Numbered from the stretch's first letter, positions 9,491-17,984 are shown. The stretch is 64,000 nucleotides of DNA from Bdellovibrionales bacterium RIFCSPHIGHO2_01_FULL_40_29 (GCA_001771815.1 MEPU01000004.1:124001-188000), one strand, 5' to 3'. Notes: generated from the sequence alone by a model not told the origin. Translations and numbers: made by a program.

Positions 9491-9943
9491 TTACCAGCAA
9501 TTTTTTAACAGCTCTGGGTCTTTTAGCGTTAATTCTCTAACTTTGCCAACGACTACTCTGTTGGAATTTTCTAAATTTTCACCAAAAACTTTTGTTTCGT
9601 TTTCAATCAAGACACTAAGTAACTTATTGTTGGCCGATGAATCACAACCCATCTTGCGAGAAAAGTTATCAAAATCATTATTACGCTCTTTATTTTTGAT
9701 GGCCCGAACTACTCCAGGCTTAAATCGGGCTAATTCCACGCCAATCTCAATTCTTAGTGGTTCGATAGACGTACACGGACTTATCTGAAAAATTGACCCC
9801 AAAAAACTGTACGGTAATGGAAGCAAAAAATCGGCATTTTCACACGCAGATTTGTTAGAAGCGAGATGCGCGCAACTCGTAATACAACAAGCTGCTAATG
9901 CTATAAAAAGATGTTTTATTGTCTTAAAATACTTAATACTCAT
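9491..9943 (-). CDS. Hypothetical lipoprotein
   Basis: 150 residues starting MSIKYFKTIKHLFIALAACC, with lipobox ITSC (Cys22 or nearby), followed by a soluble part containing cysteines at ACENAD, SPCTSIE, GCDSS and a C-terminal NCW. The ATG at 9943 follows AGGTAG; a GTG one codon earlier is also possible. The gene is first of a pair with the small lipoprotein downstream. Not recognised. Its codon use and AT content match the island, not the flanks (by eye). Confidence 0.6.
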   Translation of the reverse strand: MSIKYFKTIKHLFIALAACCITSCAHLASNKSACENADFLLPLPYSFLGSIFQISPCTSIEPLRIEIGVELARFKPGVVRAIKNKERNNDFDNFSRKMGCDSSANNKLLSVLIENETKVFGENLENSNRVVVGKVRELTLKDPELLKNCW

Positions 9944-10006
9944 CACACTACCTGCCTAAGTTGGTGCTCATCGTCACAAGCAGCATCACATTCAAAACTT
10001 ACATAG

Positions 10007-10216
10007 TTAGTAGTCGCATTTTTCTATCTTACCAATCAAGACAGCATGTTCCATTTTTCGGTTGGCCTTATCAATAGACTTTACACTTACGCAAACTGTG
10101 TACTCTCTGCATCGGCAGTCTGTGCAAACAAGACTACCTGGAGCTGCTTGATCCTCATCTATAAACAGAGTGTCCGCAACTCCACAGTGACATATAAAAT
10201 TAATTGGTATTTTCAT
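10007..10216 (-). CDS. Small zinc-ribbon-like protein
   Basis: 69 residues. CHCG (residues 9-12) and CTDCRC (about 31-36) give four well-placed cysteines plus extras, suggesting a zinc ribbon or rubredoxin-like knuckle. The rest (SVKSIDKANRKMEHAVLIG) looks like a short helix or strand. An AGAAGGAGAG ribosome site stands just before the ATG, the strongest in the island. Cytoplasmic by absence of a signal. Function unknown. Confidence 0.6.
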   Translation of the reverse strand: MKIPINFICHCGVADTLFIDEDQAAPGSLVCTDCRCREYTVCVSVKSIDKANRKMEHAVLIGKIEKCDY

Positions 10217-10255
10217 TGTGCTCTCCTTCTATGCTTAAATTATCTTTGAAAAATC

Positions 10256-10657
10256 TCATTTATTTTTTTCTGATACAATCTGATCACCAGTGAAAATATA
10301 GGTATTTATGATGCTTTTGCTAAATAATTTATAATGCATACCATCTGAATCATATTCAAAAGAGACGTTATTTTCATTTTTTAAGTCAATTTTATTATAA
10401 TTTGGAATATAGCCACATTGATGACTGCTCTTTAATACTATTAAGCCTTCATCGCTCAAAGGATATCTACCGCAAGTCTGATAAAAAAATTTAAGAGCTC
10501 TATTTATTTGATATGCACTATTCTTTATCAGATAGAAATCAGTATCATTTTTGTGGGCTGTATTAACCGCATAATAAATAAGCCCAACAAGAAGAGCTAA
10601 AATAATTGACAGTATTATTAATATTCTCATCAACAACCGTTTTTTACTATTTTCCAT
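10256..10657 (-). CDS. GspG-like pseudopilin-domain protein (orphan, copy 1)
   Basis: 133 residues with one N-terminal transmembrane helix (ILIILSIILALLVGLIYYAV). The segment INRALKFFYQTCGRYPLSDE followed by GL is the hallmark of the C-terminal domain of type II secretion major pseudopilin GspG (ALxxYxxxxGRYPTxxxGL). A later FEYDSDGMHYKLFS matches the Y-x-S-DG-xx-y end of that domain. The prepilin peptidase motif (G followed by FTLxE) is absent, so it is unlikely to be processed as a pilin. Paralog of the gene at 10730-11128. Role unknown. Confidence 0.6.
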   Translation of the reverse strand: MENSKKRLLMRILIILSIILALLVGLIYYAVNTAHKNDTDFYLIKNSAYQINRALKFFYQTCGRYPLSDEGLIVLKSSHQCGYIPNYNKIDLKNENNVSFEYDSDGMHYKLFSKSIINTYIFTGDQIVSEKNK

Positions 10658-10729
10658 AATAAATTCTCACACATTGTCACCAATAATTACTAAACAGTCG
10701 CCAAATCTTTTATGCCGCAAGAAGAAATT

Positions 10730-11128
10730 TTAGTCTTCTTGCCGTTGGAATTGCGCATTGTCAAAATAACTTTCGGTAGTGATTCTGTCTCTAAACCTAC
10801 CAACGGATTTAAGCTTAAATGTTTTTCCATCGGACTCGTAGACAAACTTGTTACCATATCCATTTTGGAATGAATCACTTGAATCGATAATTTTGGACGA
10901 GTAACATTCCGTTCCAATCTTAAGTATTATTAATCCTTCTTCTGTAGTTGGAAACCTTTCACAAAATTTATAAAAATCTTGCAATGCAAATAAAATTTTA
11001 CTTCTTCCCTTATGACTTGTTCTCATATCGGAATGCTGAATGAACAACACCAATTCAATTGCAATATATATAACGACAACAAAGGCTATCAATTTCCATA
11101 TTTTTTGAAACGCTTTATTTACCACCAT
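10730..11128 (-). CDS. GspG-like pseudopilin-domain protein (orphan, copy 2)
   Basis: 132 residues with an N-terminal membrane helix (LIAFVVVIYIAIELVLF) and the same GspG-type signature as its neighbour: ALQDFYKFCERFPTTEEGL, then GYGNKFVYESDGKTFKLKS. Cysteines in YKFCERFP and GTECYSS align with those of copy 1 (YQTCGRYP, SHQCG), so the pair may be disulfide-bonded periplasmic domains. No prepilin cleavage motif. AAGGATCTATT precedes the ATG. Its start overlaps a 40-codon frame at 11115-11237. Confidence 0.6.
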   Translation of the reverse strand: MVVNKAFQKIWKLIAFVVVIYIAIELVLFIQHSDMRTSHKGRSKILFALQDFYKFCERFPTTEEGLIILKIGTECYSSKIIDSSDSFQNGYGNKFVYESDGKTFKLKSVGRFRDRITTESYFDNAQFQRQED

Positions 11129-11237
11129 AATAGATCCTTAAAAATCGTCTGATGTTTCTATCAGCCCAGTTGTCCGCGGTGTCGCCAACATGCGTCTCTT
11201 CGATTTCTGAGAAAAATGTAGCTGCTCGATTAGACAT
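11115..11237 (-). CDS. Possible 40-residue peptide or gene remnant
   Basis: A frame beginning MSNRAATFFSEIEETHVGDT and ending RRFLRIYYGGK, whose stop lies 14 bases inside the following GspG-like gene. Composition looks protein-like but there is no ribosome site, and an in-frame stop lies six codons upstream of the ATG. It may be the tail of a lost gene. Low confidence. Confidence 0.25.
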   Translation of the reverse strand: MSNRAATFFSEIEETHVGDTADNWADRNIRRFLRIYYGGK

Positions 11238-11438
11238 GTGGTGTATACAGATGAATCAATTCTACCTGTTCAATTTGCGGTGCTTTTTCAAGGCTTAAGT
11301 TTTTTCCCATAGGTTATTATCGGATACAGACAGAAAAAATAAAGTTTGTTACTAAATTTAGCACAACAAACCAAGACGTTCGCCGCGTTTTAAAAAATCG
11401 GCGCATCCATTACTTAAGTAGTTTTCAAACGAGATGTT
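11129..11438. other. Intergenic right end of the island
   Basis: About 300 bases with no convincing gene besides the weak 40-codon frame above and a 26-codon minus-strand frame (11230-11310) without a ribosome site. The right recG repeat begins at 11433. No integrase, tRNA or clear terminator was seen. Confidence 0.4.
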
Positions 11439-11504
11439 TTAACCAATACCGGCAAGTGCTGCTGGGCCGTAAGATTTCAGTAGCTCTTCCCGAAGTAAGG
11501 CATG
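11433..11504. repeat. Right copy of recG 3'-end direct repeat (within recG)
   Basis: The intact counterpart of 7956-8027, covering the last 22 codons and stop of recG plus six downstream bases. Seven mismatches separate the two copies, several of which change amino acids (Gly to Val, Ala to Gly). Confidence 0.9.
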
Positions 11505-13526
11505 CTCTTTCTTAAGAAGCTTGGGGTCTGCAGCCAAGATTCGGAAGGCCTGATCTCTGGCAACCTTCAGCAAGTCAAAATCGCGTACTAAATTGGCCAT
11601 CTTAAACCCCGTCAAACCTGACTGTCTGGCCCCCATAAATTCACCGGGCCCACGGATCTGCAAATCAAATTCAGCCACTTTGAAACCATCATTTGTCTTT
11701 TCCATAAATTCAACGCGCTCACGGGTTTCTTGCGAGACCGCGTAACCCATGATCATCACGCAAAAACTTTTATGCATCCCCCGACCAACACGCCCTCGCA
11801 ACTGATGCAACTGCGACAATCCAAATCGTTCGGCATGCTCAATAATCATAACAGTGGCATTAGGAACATCGACTCCGACCTCGATCACAGTTGTTGAAAT
11901 CAGCGCATCGATATCATGATTTCGAAATTGCATCATGATATCGTCTTTTTCTTGAGACTTCATTTTTCCGTGCAAAAGCCCAAATCGCACTTTTGGAAAT
12001 TCGCTCTTAAGTTTTTCAAACTCGTCTGTTGCATTTTTTAAATCTATTTTTTCACTTTCCTCTACTAGGGGATAGACCACATAAGCCTGTCGCCCTTTGG
12101 TCAGATGCTCGACCATAAAATCTATAGCCTGACGTCGCTTTGACTCTGTAATCACGCGTGTTTGTATCGGCGTTCGCCCCACAGGCATCTCGTCGATAAT
12201 GGAAACATCCAGATCTCCATAGACTGTCATGGCCAATGTTCGTGGGATTGGCGTTGCTGTCATGATCAAAAAATGAGGCGACACCCCTTTATTCTTAAGC
12301 AGTCCTCGCTGAGCCACACCAAACCGATGCTGCTCATCAATAATAACTAAACCTAAACTTTTAAACTGCACCCAATCTTCAATCAAGGCATGAGTGCCCA
12401 TTAAAAAATGAGTCTCGCCAGATATAAGACGTTCTAAAATTTCTTTGCGCTCTTTTGCCTTTGTTTTACCAGTCAATAAATCGCATTTAATCCCTAACGG
12501 CAGTAAAATATTTTGGGTATTTCGAAAATGCTGTTCAGCTAAAATTTCTGTTGGCGCCATCAGACAAACCTGAAATCCAGATTCAATCGCCTTCAGGGCA
12601 GCCATAAAGCTAACGATGGTTTTGCCTGAACCCACATCCCCCTGCACCAATCGATTCATCGGCTTTCCAGATTCCAAATCAATTTTTATTTCTTGAAATG
12701 ATTTCAGTTGGGCGCCCGTCAGAGCAAACGGCAGCTGTAACTTCATTTTTTGAATAAGCAGCTCTGGATTAGAAAATGAAAAACCTTTTTCACTCTTCAA
12801 ACCCGAACGCTTTGAAGCCAGATATATTTCTAACCAAAAAAATTCTTCAAAAATAAGACGTCGATGAGCTTCTGATTTAAATTCATTATAAAGATTTCCC
12901 AAATCAGGTTCGGGGTGATGTATTTTTGTGATCGCATCTCGGTAAGGAATCAGGCCCAATTCCTTGACAATAGGATCTGATAATTTCTCTAATGGCCACT
13001 CGCTAATTTGCGCCAAAGCCGTCATAACAAGCTGATTCATTTTAGCAGAGCTCAGCCCTTCAATTTCAACATAAATTGGAATCAATGCATCTGAAAAATC
13101 CTCATCCGGCTCAATGTCTTTAATATCGGGATGATGAAACTCAATCTTATTACGATAGTTCGTCACCTTCCCCACGATACGCACTTCCGCACCTGGTTTA
13201 AAGCGATCAAAATAACCGCGATAGGGAACTCGAAAATATTTGCACCGAATTTGGCCGGAGGAATCGCGCACAATCACATCATAGATTTTTCGCGATGATT
13301 TTCCCATGTTGAATGAGGCCACTGAGACTACCGTTGCTTTCAGACTGACAACGTCATCAGGCCGAAGACTTGCTATATTTCGAGCTGCCCTGCGATCTTC
13401 ATAGGCCCGAGGATAATTTTGAATCAAGTCTTGAATTGTTTTAATCCCATTTCGAGAAAACAAGGAGCCGAGCTTCGGGCCAACTCCTTTGAGATATTGA
13501 ATGTCAGTGTCTAGACGAAGGGCCAT
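11439..13526 (-). CDS. recG: ATP-dependent DNA helicase RecG
   Basis: Superfamily 2 helicase that remodels stalled forks and branch-migrates Holliday junctions. 695 residues, full length. An N-terminal wedge/OB domain (about residues 1-230, with LKGVGPKLGSLF at the start) is followed by Walker A GDVGSGKT, the helicase box DEQHRFG, TATPIPRTLA, and motif VI QLRGRVGRG. The C-terminal end corresponds to the repeat that bounds the island, so the gene appears to have served as an insertion target. Divergent from the HD-GYP gene at 13589. Confidence 0.97.
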   Translation of the reverse strand: MALRLDTDIQYLKGVGPKLGSLFSRNGIKTIQDLIQNYPRAYEDRRAARNIASLRPDDVVSLKATVVSVASFNMGKSSRKIYDVIVRDSSGQIRCKYFRVPYRGYFDRFKPGAEVRIVGKVTNYRNKIEFHHPDIKDIEPDEDFSDALIPIYVEIEGLSSAKMNQLVMTALAQISEWPLEKLSDPIVKELGLIPYRDAITKIHHPEPDLGNLYNEFKSEAHRRLIFEEFFWLEIYLASKRSGLKSEKGFSFSNPELLIQKMKLQLPFALTGAQLKSFQEIKIDLESGKPMNRLVQGDVGSGKTIVSFMAALKAIESGFQVCLMAPTEILAEQHFRNTQNILLPLGIKCDLLTGKTKAKERKEILERLISGETHFLMGTHALIEDWVQFKSLGLVIIDEQHRFGVAQRGLLKNKGVSPHFLIMTATPIPRTLAMTVYGDLDVSIIDEMPVGRTPIQTRVITESKRRQAIDFMVEHLTKGRQAYVVYPLVEESEKIDLKNATDEFEKLKSEFPKVRFGLLHGKMKSQEKDDIMMQFRNHDIDALISTTVIEVGVDVPNATVMIIEHAERFGLSQLHQLRGRVGRGMHKSFCVMIMGYAVSQETRERVEFMEKTNDGFKVAEFDLQIRGPGEFMGARQSGLTGFKMANLVRDFDLLKVARDQAFRILAADPKLLKKEHALLREELLKSYGPAALAGIG

Positions 13527-13588
13527 AGATCCATTTCATGTTAAAATAATCTCTCCGTCAAACACGTAAAATAAGCTAGCATAATGGC

Positions 13589-14539
13589 ATGGATACTAAG
13601 GATTACTTTCGCATTCGTCTCAGTACAATTCGCCCTGACGAGCCCAGTCCGTTTGCGATCTATATTTTAATTGATGGAAAAATGATCACCTATTTAAACG
13701 AAGGTGATGTTCTAACTCCAGAAAAAGTTCAAGCACTTCATCAAAAAGATTCTGGCGAATCATTTTTTGTTTTGAATGAACGAAAAGCAATGTATCGCCA
13801 GTATATTAAAGATGCCATGAATTCCAACCTGATCACAAATGACAACAAGGCCATAATACTGCGTGAAAGCTCAATCGCTATCCTTGAAGATCTTTTTGAA
13901 AATCCCGATGTTGGAATCGCGCTCGAAGAATCCAAGCCTATCATTTCAGATCTTCTGCAGTTCATGGATACTGCACCGGGCTCGATTGGAAATCTGATTA
14001 GCCTCTCAGGTCATGACTTCTACACCTACAACCACTCTTTTGATGTCAGTATTTATTCACTTGGATTGGGACAGGCTCTCGGTTTTGATAAAGCGATGCT
14101 TAGCGAGCTCGGAACAGCCTCGCTGTTTCATGATATCGGAAAAAGAAATGTCTCCATTGATATTCTCTGCAAGCGCGGTCCACTTGACGAAAATGAGTGG
14201 ATTCAAATGCGCATGCACCCACAGTTTGGACTGAAAATATTAAATGAACATCCCGGGTTATCCGATGCGGTTCGAGCCGCTTGCTATGAACATCACGAAT
14301 CCTGGTCTGGTGGTGGATATCCGCAAGATATTTCAGGCCAAGAAATTCACCCATTTGCTCGAATTGTAGCCTTAACAGATACTTACGATGCCATGACAAC
14401 GCAGCGCTCATACAACATTCCTATGAAGCCAACAGAAGCTTTAAATATGATGAAAGTGAAATTGGCGGCAAAATTTGATCCTGAAATGCTCAAAGCGATG
14501 TATTCCGTTTTATTTAAAATGGAAAAGAAAACCGGTTAG
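13589..14539 (+). CDS. HD-GYP domain protein, variant motif
   Basis: 316 residues. The C-terminal half is an HD-GYP domain: FHDIGKR, MRMHPQFG, then YEHHESWSGGGYP and LTDTYDAMTTQR. Such proteins are usually cyclic-di-GMP phosphodiesterases. The canonical HHExxDGxGYP is changed to HHESWSGGGYP (Asp replaced by Ser), so activity could be altered, though the metal-binding His/Asp set seems kept. The N-terminal about 150 residues (beginning MDTKDYFRIRLSTI, with FAIYILIDGKMITYL) resemble the uncharacterised domain often paired with HD-GYP. No clear ribosome site before the start. Confidence 0.88.
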   Translation: MDTKDYFRIRLSTIRPDEPSPFAIYILIDGKMITYLNEGDVLTPEKVQALHQKDSGESFFVLNERKAMYRQYIKDAMNSNLITNDNKAIILRESSIAILEDLFENPDVGIALEESKPIISDLLQFMDTAPGSIGNLISLSGHDFYTYNHSFDVSIYSLGLGQALGFDKAMLSELGTASLFHDIGKRNVSIDILCKRGPLDENEWIQMRMHPQFGLKILNEHPGLSDAVRAACYEHHESWSGGGYPQDISGQEIHPFARIVALTDTYDAMTTQRSYNIPMKPTEALNMMKVKLAAKFDPEMLKAMYSVLFKMEKKTG

Positions 14540-14618
14540 ATTTTTTTAACATCCAATCCTATTGACTAAACCTCACCACCCTGACTAGCCTTTGAGCTAA
14601 ACAATGATGGGGGTTTTT

Positions 14619-15026
14619 ATGAAATTATTTTCTTTGCTGATCTTGATGGCATCAACCGTGTTCGCCGCTCCAGTTCCTGGCTTACTTGGAAAATGGGAAG
14701 CCGAAAATGTCTTGATGGGACGCGGAGTAGAATTCAAATTGGATTTCGATTTCGCAGAAGATGAAATGGAAATGACTGTTCATTGTTATTTTTATGATGG
14801 TGCTTACTTGCAAACTTCTGTTCGTTCGCATGTGAACTATCGTCGTCAGGATATTTTAATTCGCCAAACTCAAGAAACCATTTCCAACGATGGCTATCGA
14901 TTTTGCCGAGCAACAGTCACACCATCACGCTGGGTCACTCACTTTGATTACCATGGCCGCATGATTCTACATATGCCAACACCTTATCAGGCTCAATTTC
15001 GATTGGTCCGTGTTTCTGATTTCTAA
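14619..15026 (+). CDS. Hypothetical exported protein
   Basis: 135 residues with a signal peptide MKLFSLLILMASTVFA ending at an AxA-like site before APVPG. The mature part begins LLGKWEAENVLMGRGVEFKL and continues with alternating strands, giving a lipocalin-like or small beta-barrel impression (inference). The ATG at 14619 is preferred over one at 14604, because the latter would place five residues before the signal and a GGGGG tract lies before 14619. Convergent with the rhodanese-like lipoprotein gene, overlapping it by 4 bases. Confidence 0.65.
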   Translation: MKLFSLLILMASTVFAAPVPGLLGKWEAENVLMGRGVEFKLDFDFAEDEMEMTVHCYFYDGAYLQTSVRSHVNYRRQDILIRQTQETISNDGYRFCRATVTPSRWVTHFDYHGRMILHMPTPYQAQFRLVRVSDF

Positions 15027-15577
15027 TTCACGCATTTCTTATCGGACCACTTCACAAAACAGTCGTCCGATTTTTTAATGATAAATTCACCTTGAAGCTC
15101 TGGACTCATTTTTAAAATCCAGGGCTCAGCACGATCCGGCTCCGCGTACCGAGCATTTTTATTTTCATTTCGAAATTCGGTCAGTGATATTCTTTCAATT
15201 CTTTCAATCTCTAACAGTTTCAAAAGCCAAGACCACTTTTTGTTCTCAATTGAATTTTTCTGTTCACCAATCAGCAATACTTTTTTACTAGGATGTAATC
15301 CCCGTCGAGCCAATCGTTCAATTATTTGCTGAATGTCGGGGTCTAAAATGCGACGTTGGGTTTTAGGATTTTTCAGAATAAGATAATCATAACTATCTAA
15401 ATTCACGCTGCCTTTAACATGGGACGACGTGTACATAAATGCCGTGCGGGTATCCACCAATACGGTCTCTGGCTTAAAGATATTAGCATCTTCTTCCATA
15501 GATTTTGTTGGCTCTTGTTTACACCCGCTGAGCACGACGATCGCACAAAATACTGAAACACCAACTACAAAGTTCAT
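15023..15577 (-). CDS. Rhodanese-like lipoprotein lacking the catalytic cysteine
   Basis: 184 residues: signal VSVFCAIVVLSGC (lipobox VLSGC), then a rhodanese-type fold with VLVDTRTAFMYTSSHVKGSV matching the conserved DxR..y..gHI.GA segment. Where active rhodaneses have the Cys loop after strand four (CxxGxR), this protein has VLLIGEQKNS, so sulfurtransferase activity is not expected. The ATG overlaps the lysS stop by 4 bases, making it the last gene of an aldolase-lysS operon. Confidence 0.75.
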   Translation of the reverse strand: MNFVVGVSVFCAIVVLSGCKQEPTKSMEEDANIFKPETVLVDTRTAFMYTSSHVKGSVNLDSYDYLILKNPKTQRRILDPDIQQIIERLARRGLHPSKKVLLIGEQKNSIENKKWSWLLKLLEIERIERISLTEFRNENKNARYAEPDRAEPWILKMSPELQGEFIIKKSDDCFVKWSDKKCVN

Positions 15578-17064
15578 GATCGATTGATTTTCATTGTTGG
15601 AAAGAAAATAATATCGCGAATACTGGGACGATTCGTTAAAATCATCACCACGCGCTCGATACCAATTCCCACACCACCTGTTGGTGGCATTCCAGTTTCG
15701 ATCGCATGCAAGAAGTCCTCATCCATAGGATGAGCCTCATCATCCACATTGCGCTTTGATTCTTGATCTTTCAAACGAGAACGCTGCTCTTCAGGATCAT
15801 TCAACTCAGAGTAAGAATTTCCAATCTCCATACACGCCGCAAAAGGTTCAAATCGTTCAACCAGTTTTTTATTTTCACGATGAATTTTAGTCAATGGGGA
15901 TATCTCGACAGGATGATCCATCACAAAAGTGGGCTGCCACAAATGAGGTTCTGCAGAAATTTCAAAAACCTTCATTTGCTTTTCACCTTTTGAAATCAAA
16001 TCCAACTTCAATGGCTTGTCAGAATGCTGTTTTAAATATTGATCCAGCGCATGTCCATCTTCGGGATCAATTTTAGCAAACTCCTTGATGCCATCCATCA
16101 CCGTCAAACGACGCCAAGGCGGAGTGAAATCAACTTCTTTGTCTTGATACATGACCTTCATAGAGCCTGTGATTTCTTGGGCGACACTTGAAACCAACTC
16201 TTCGAACTGAGTCATTTGATAATTGTAATCCGTATAGGCTTCATAAAACTCAAGCATTGTAAATTCAGGATTATGTGAGCGATCAATACCTTCGTTACGA
16301 AAATTTTTTCCCACTTCATAAACTTTATCAAAACCACCCACAATCAAGCGTTTTAAATAAAGTTCAGGAGAAATTTTCATATATAATTTCATATCCAAAG
16401 CATTGTGGTGTGTTGTAAACGGACTGGCTGCCGCACCCCCATAAATCGGTTGCAACACGGGAGTTTCAACTTCCATAAAACCACGATCATCCAAAAACTT
16501 TTTAATGGCTTTGATGATTTTTCCACGCGTGACAAAAACCTGCTTTGATTCCGGATCTGAAATTAAATCCAAATGACGATGGCGGTATTTAATTTCAATA
16601 TCTTGAATGCCATGAAATTTTTCGGGCAATGGCTCTAGTGTCTTAGTTAAAATTTGAAATTTTTTGATATAAAGCGAAAGTTCGCCTTTTTGAGATTTAA
16701 AAATGTACCCCTCAAGACCAACAATATCACCAAGATCAATCAGATCAAAGGCAATACGATCCATCTCAGATAACTCTTCAATTTTAACATAGCACTGCAA
16801 ACTGCCGGTGTTGTCCTGAATATTAAAAAAACTGGCTTTTCCCATCATTCGAAGGGTCATCAATCGACCTGCAATTCGAAATTGAGTTTCTGTTTTCTTG
16901 TCGCCTGCATTTAATGACGAAAAATCTTTTACAAGATCTTCGGTCTTTGCCGTGACATCAAAAGAATACGGATACGGATTAATTCCTTTTTCTCTTAAGG
17001 CGTGCAACTTTCGGCGCTTTTCAGCCTTAATGGGATTGTCATGAATATCGCTTATTGAACTCAT
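15574..17064 (-). CDS. lysS: Lysyl-tRNA synthetase, class II
   Basis: 496 residues, normal length. An N-terminal OB-fold anticodon-binding domain (about residues 50-150, with RIAGRLMTLRMMGKASF) is followed by the class II catalytic core: motif 2 EVGKNFRNEGIDRSHNPEFT and motif 3 GVGIGIERVVMIL near the C-terminus. Charges tRNA-Lys in the cytoplasm. Its ATG overlaps the aldolase stop by 4 bases and its stop overlaps the lipoprotein start by 4 bases, indicating coupled translation. Confidence 0.97.
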   Translation of the reverse strand: MSSISDIHDNPIKAEKRRKLHALREKGINPYPYSFDVTAKTEDLVKDFSSLNAGDKKTETQFRIAGRLMTLRMMGKASFFNIQDNTGSLQCYVKIEELSEMDRIAFDLIDLGDIVGLEGYIFKSQKGELSLYIKKFQILTKTLEPLPEKFHGIQDIEIKYRHRHLDLISDPESKQVFVTRGKIIKAIKKFLDDRGFMEVETPVLQPIYGGAAASPFTTHHNALDMKLYMKISPELYLKRLIVGGFDKVYEVGKNFRNEGIDRSHNPEFTMLEFYEAYTDYNYQMTQFEELVSSVAQEITGSMKVMYQDKEVDFTPPWRRLTVMDGIKEFAKIDPEDGHALDQYLKQHSDKPLKLDLISKGEKQMKVFEISAEPHLWQPTFVMDHPVEISPLTKIHRENKKLVERFEPFAACMEIGNSYSELNDPEEQRSRLKDQESKRNVDDEAHPMDEDFLHAIETGMPPTGGVGIGIERVVMILTNRPSIRDIIFFPTMKINRS

Positions 17065-17984
17065 AATTTTTTACCAGCAAAAGCTTCCATCACATTCCCT
17101 AATAATTCGATGGCTTCTTTTTTAGGGCGCTGAAATGCATTTCGCCCCATGATACTTCCAAAAGCACCACCTTGAGCCAACTGTTTCACCTCTTCTAATA
17201 ACTCCGGAGTACCCTTGGCCTCGCCACCCGAGAAAATCACGATGCGTTTCCCATTGAAGCAAGACTGAACCACGTGGTGGATACGATCTGATAATTTAGC
17301 AATTTTGATTCCCTGAGCTTCGTAAACTTTTTTGGCTTCAGCCTGCTCTAAATGAGCCGTTGGTGGCTTCACTTTAATAATATTTGCACCCAACTGAGCT
17401 GCAACATGCGCAGAGTATGCGATCACATCCATAGCTGTTTCGCCCTCTTTAGAAATACCTTCACCGCGAGCATACGCCCAAATAACAACAGCTAATCCCG
17501 CTTTTTTAGCCTCTCGAGATGCTTGCGCAATTTCTTCATACATTTGTTTACGATGTGAAGAACCTGGATAGATTGTAAAACCAATTCCCGCACAACCCAA
17601 ACGTAAGGCGTCATCAACAGAAGACGTCAATGCCGAGATCGGAGATTTTGAGCCATGCAAAACATCTGAATTATTTATTTTTAAAATCAATGGAATCTCG
17701 CCGGCATAATCACGCGCACAAGCCTCCAAAGCACCCAACGGAGCCGCATATCCATTGCAACCAGATTCAATGGCTAAATCAAAGTGATAAGACGGATCAT
17801 AACCATCTGGATTTTTAGCAAAACTTCGCGCGGGTCCATGTTCGAATCCCTGGTCGACAGGCAGAATAACCAGCTTGCCTGTTCCAGCCAATTTACCCGT
17901 GTTCATCAATCGTGCTAAATTCGTCAAAACACCAACGTTTTCAGCTCCGTACCAACTTAAAATTTCACGCACTCTTGGGGTCAT
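17061..17984 (-). CDS. Class I fructose-bisphosphate aldolase (DhnA/FbaB type)
   Basis: 307 residues. Cleaves or forms fructose 1,6-bisphosphate through a lysine Schiff base. LVILPVDQGFEHGPARSF at residues 37-55 is typical of the archaeal-type class I family, and the Schiff-base lysine lies in NIIKVKPP. The phosphate-binding glycine segments are GCAGIGFTIYPGSS and FSGGEAKG. AGGAG lies before the ATG. First gene of the aldolase-lysS-lipoprotein operon, and divergent from nfu. Confidence 0.93.
   Translation of the reverse strand: MTPRVREILSWYGAENVGVLTNLARLMNTGKLAGTGKLVILPVDQGFEHGPARSFAKNPDGYDPSYHFDLAIESGCNGYAAPLGALEACARDYAGEIPLILKINNSDVLHGSKSPISALTSSVDDALRLGCAGIGFTIYPGSSHRKQMYEEIAQASREAKKAGLAVVIWAYARGEGISKEGETAMDVIAYSAHVAAQLGANIIKVKPPTAHLEQAEAKKVYEAQGIKIAKLSDRIHHVVQSCFNGKRIVIFSGGEAKGTPELLEEVKQLAQGGAFGSIMGRNAFQRPKKEAIELLGNVMEAFAGKKL

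Noticed and set aside
11230-11310. 26-codon minus-strand frame upstream of the island's last gene
   Set aside because: No ribosome site, a stop codon two codons upstream in frame, and no recognisable residues.
14528-14552. AACCGGTT followed by T-run after the HD-GYP gene considered as terminator
   Set aside because: The palindrome has no loop-forming spacer, so no stable hairpin is expected.
17836-17850. GTTCGAATCC-like stretch resembling a tRNA T-arm
   Set aside because: It lies inside the well-supported aldolase coding sequence and no acceptor, D or anticodon arms pair around it.
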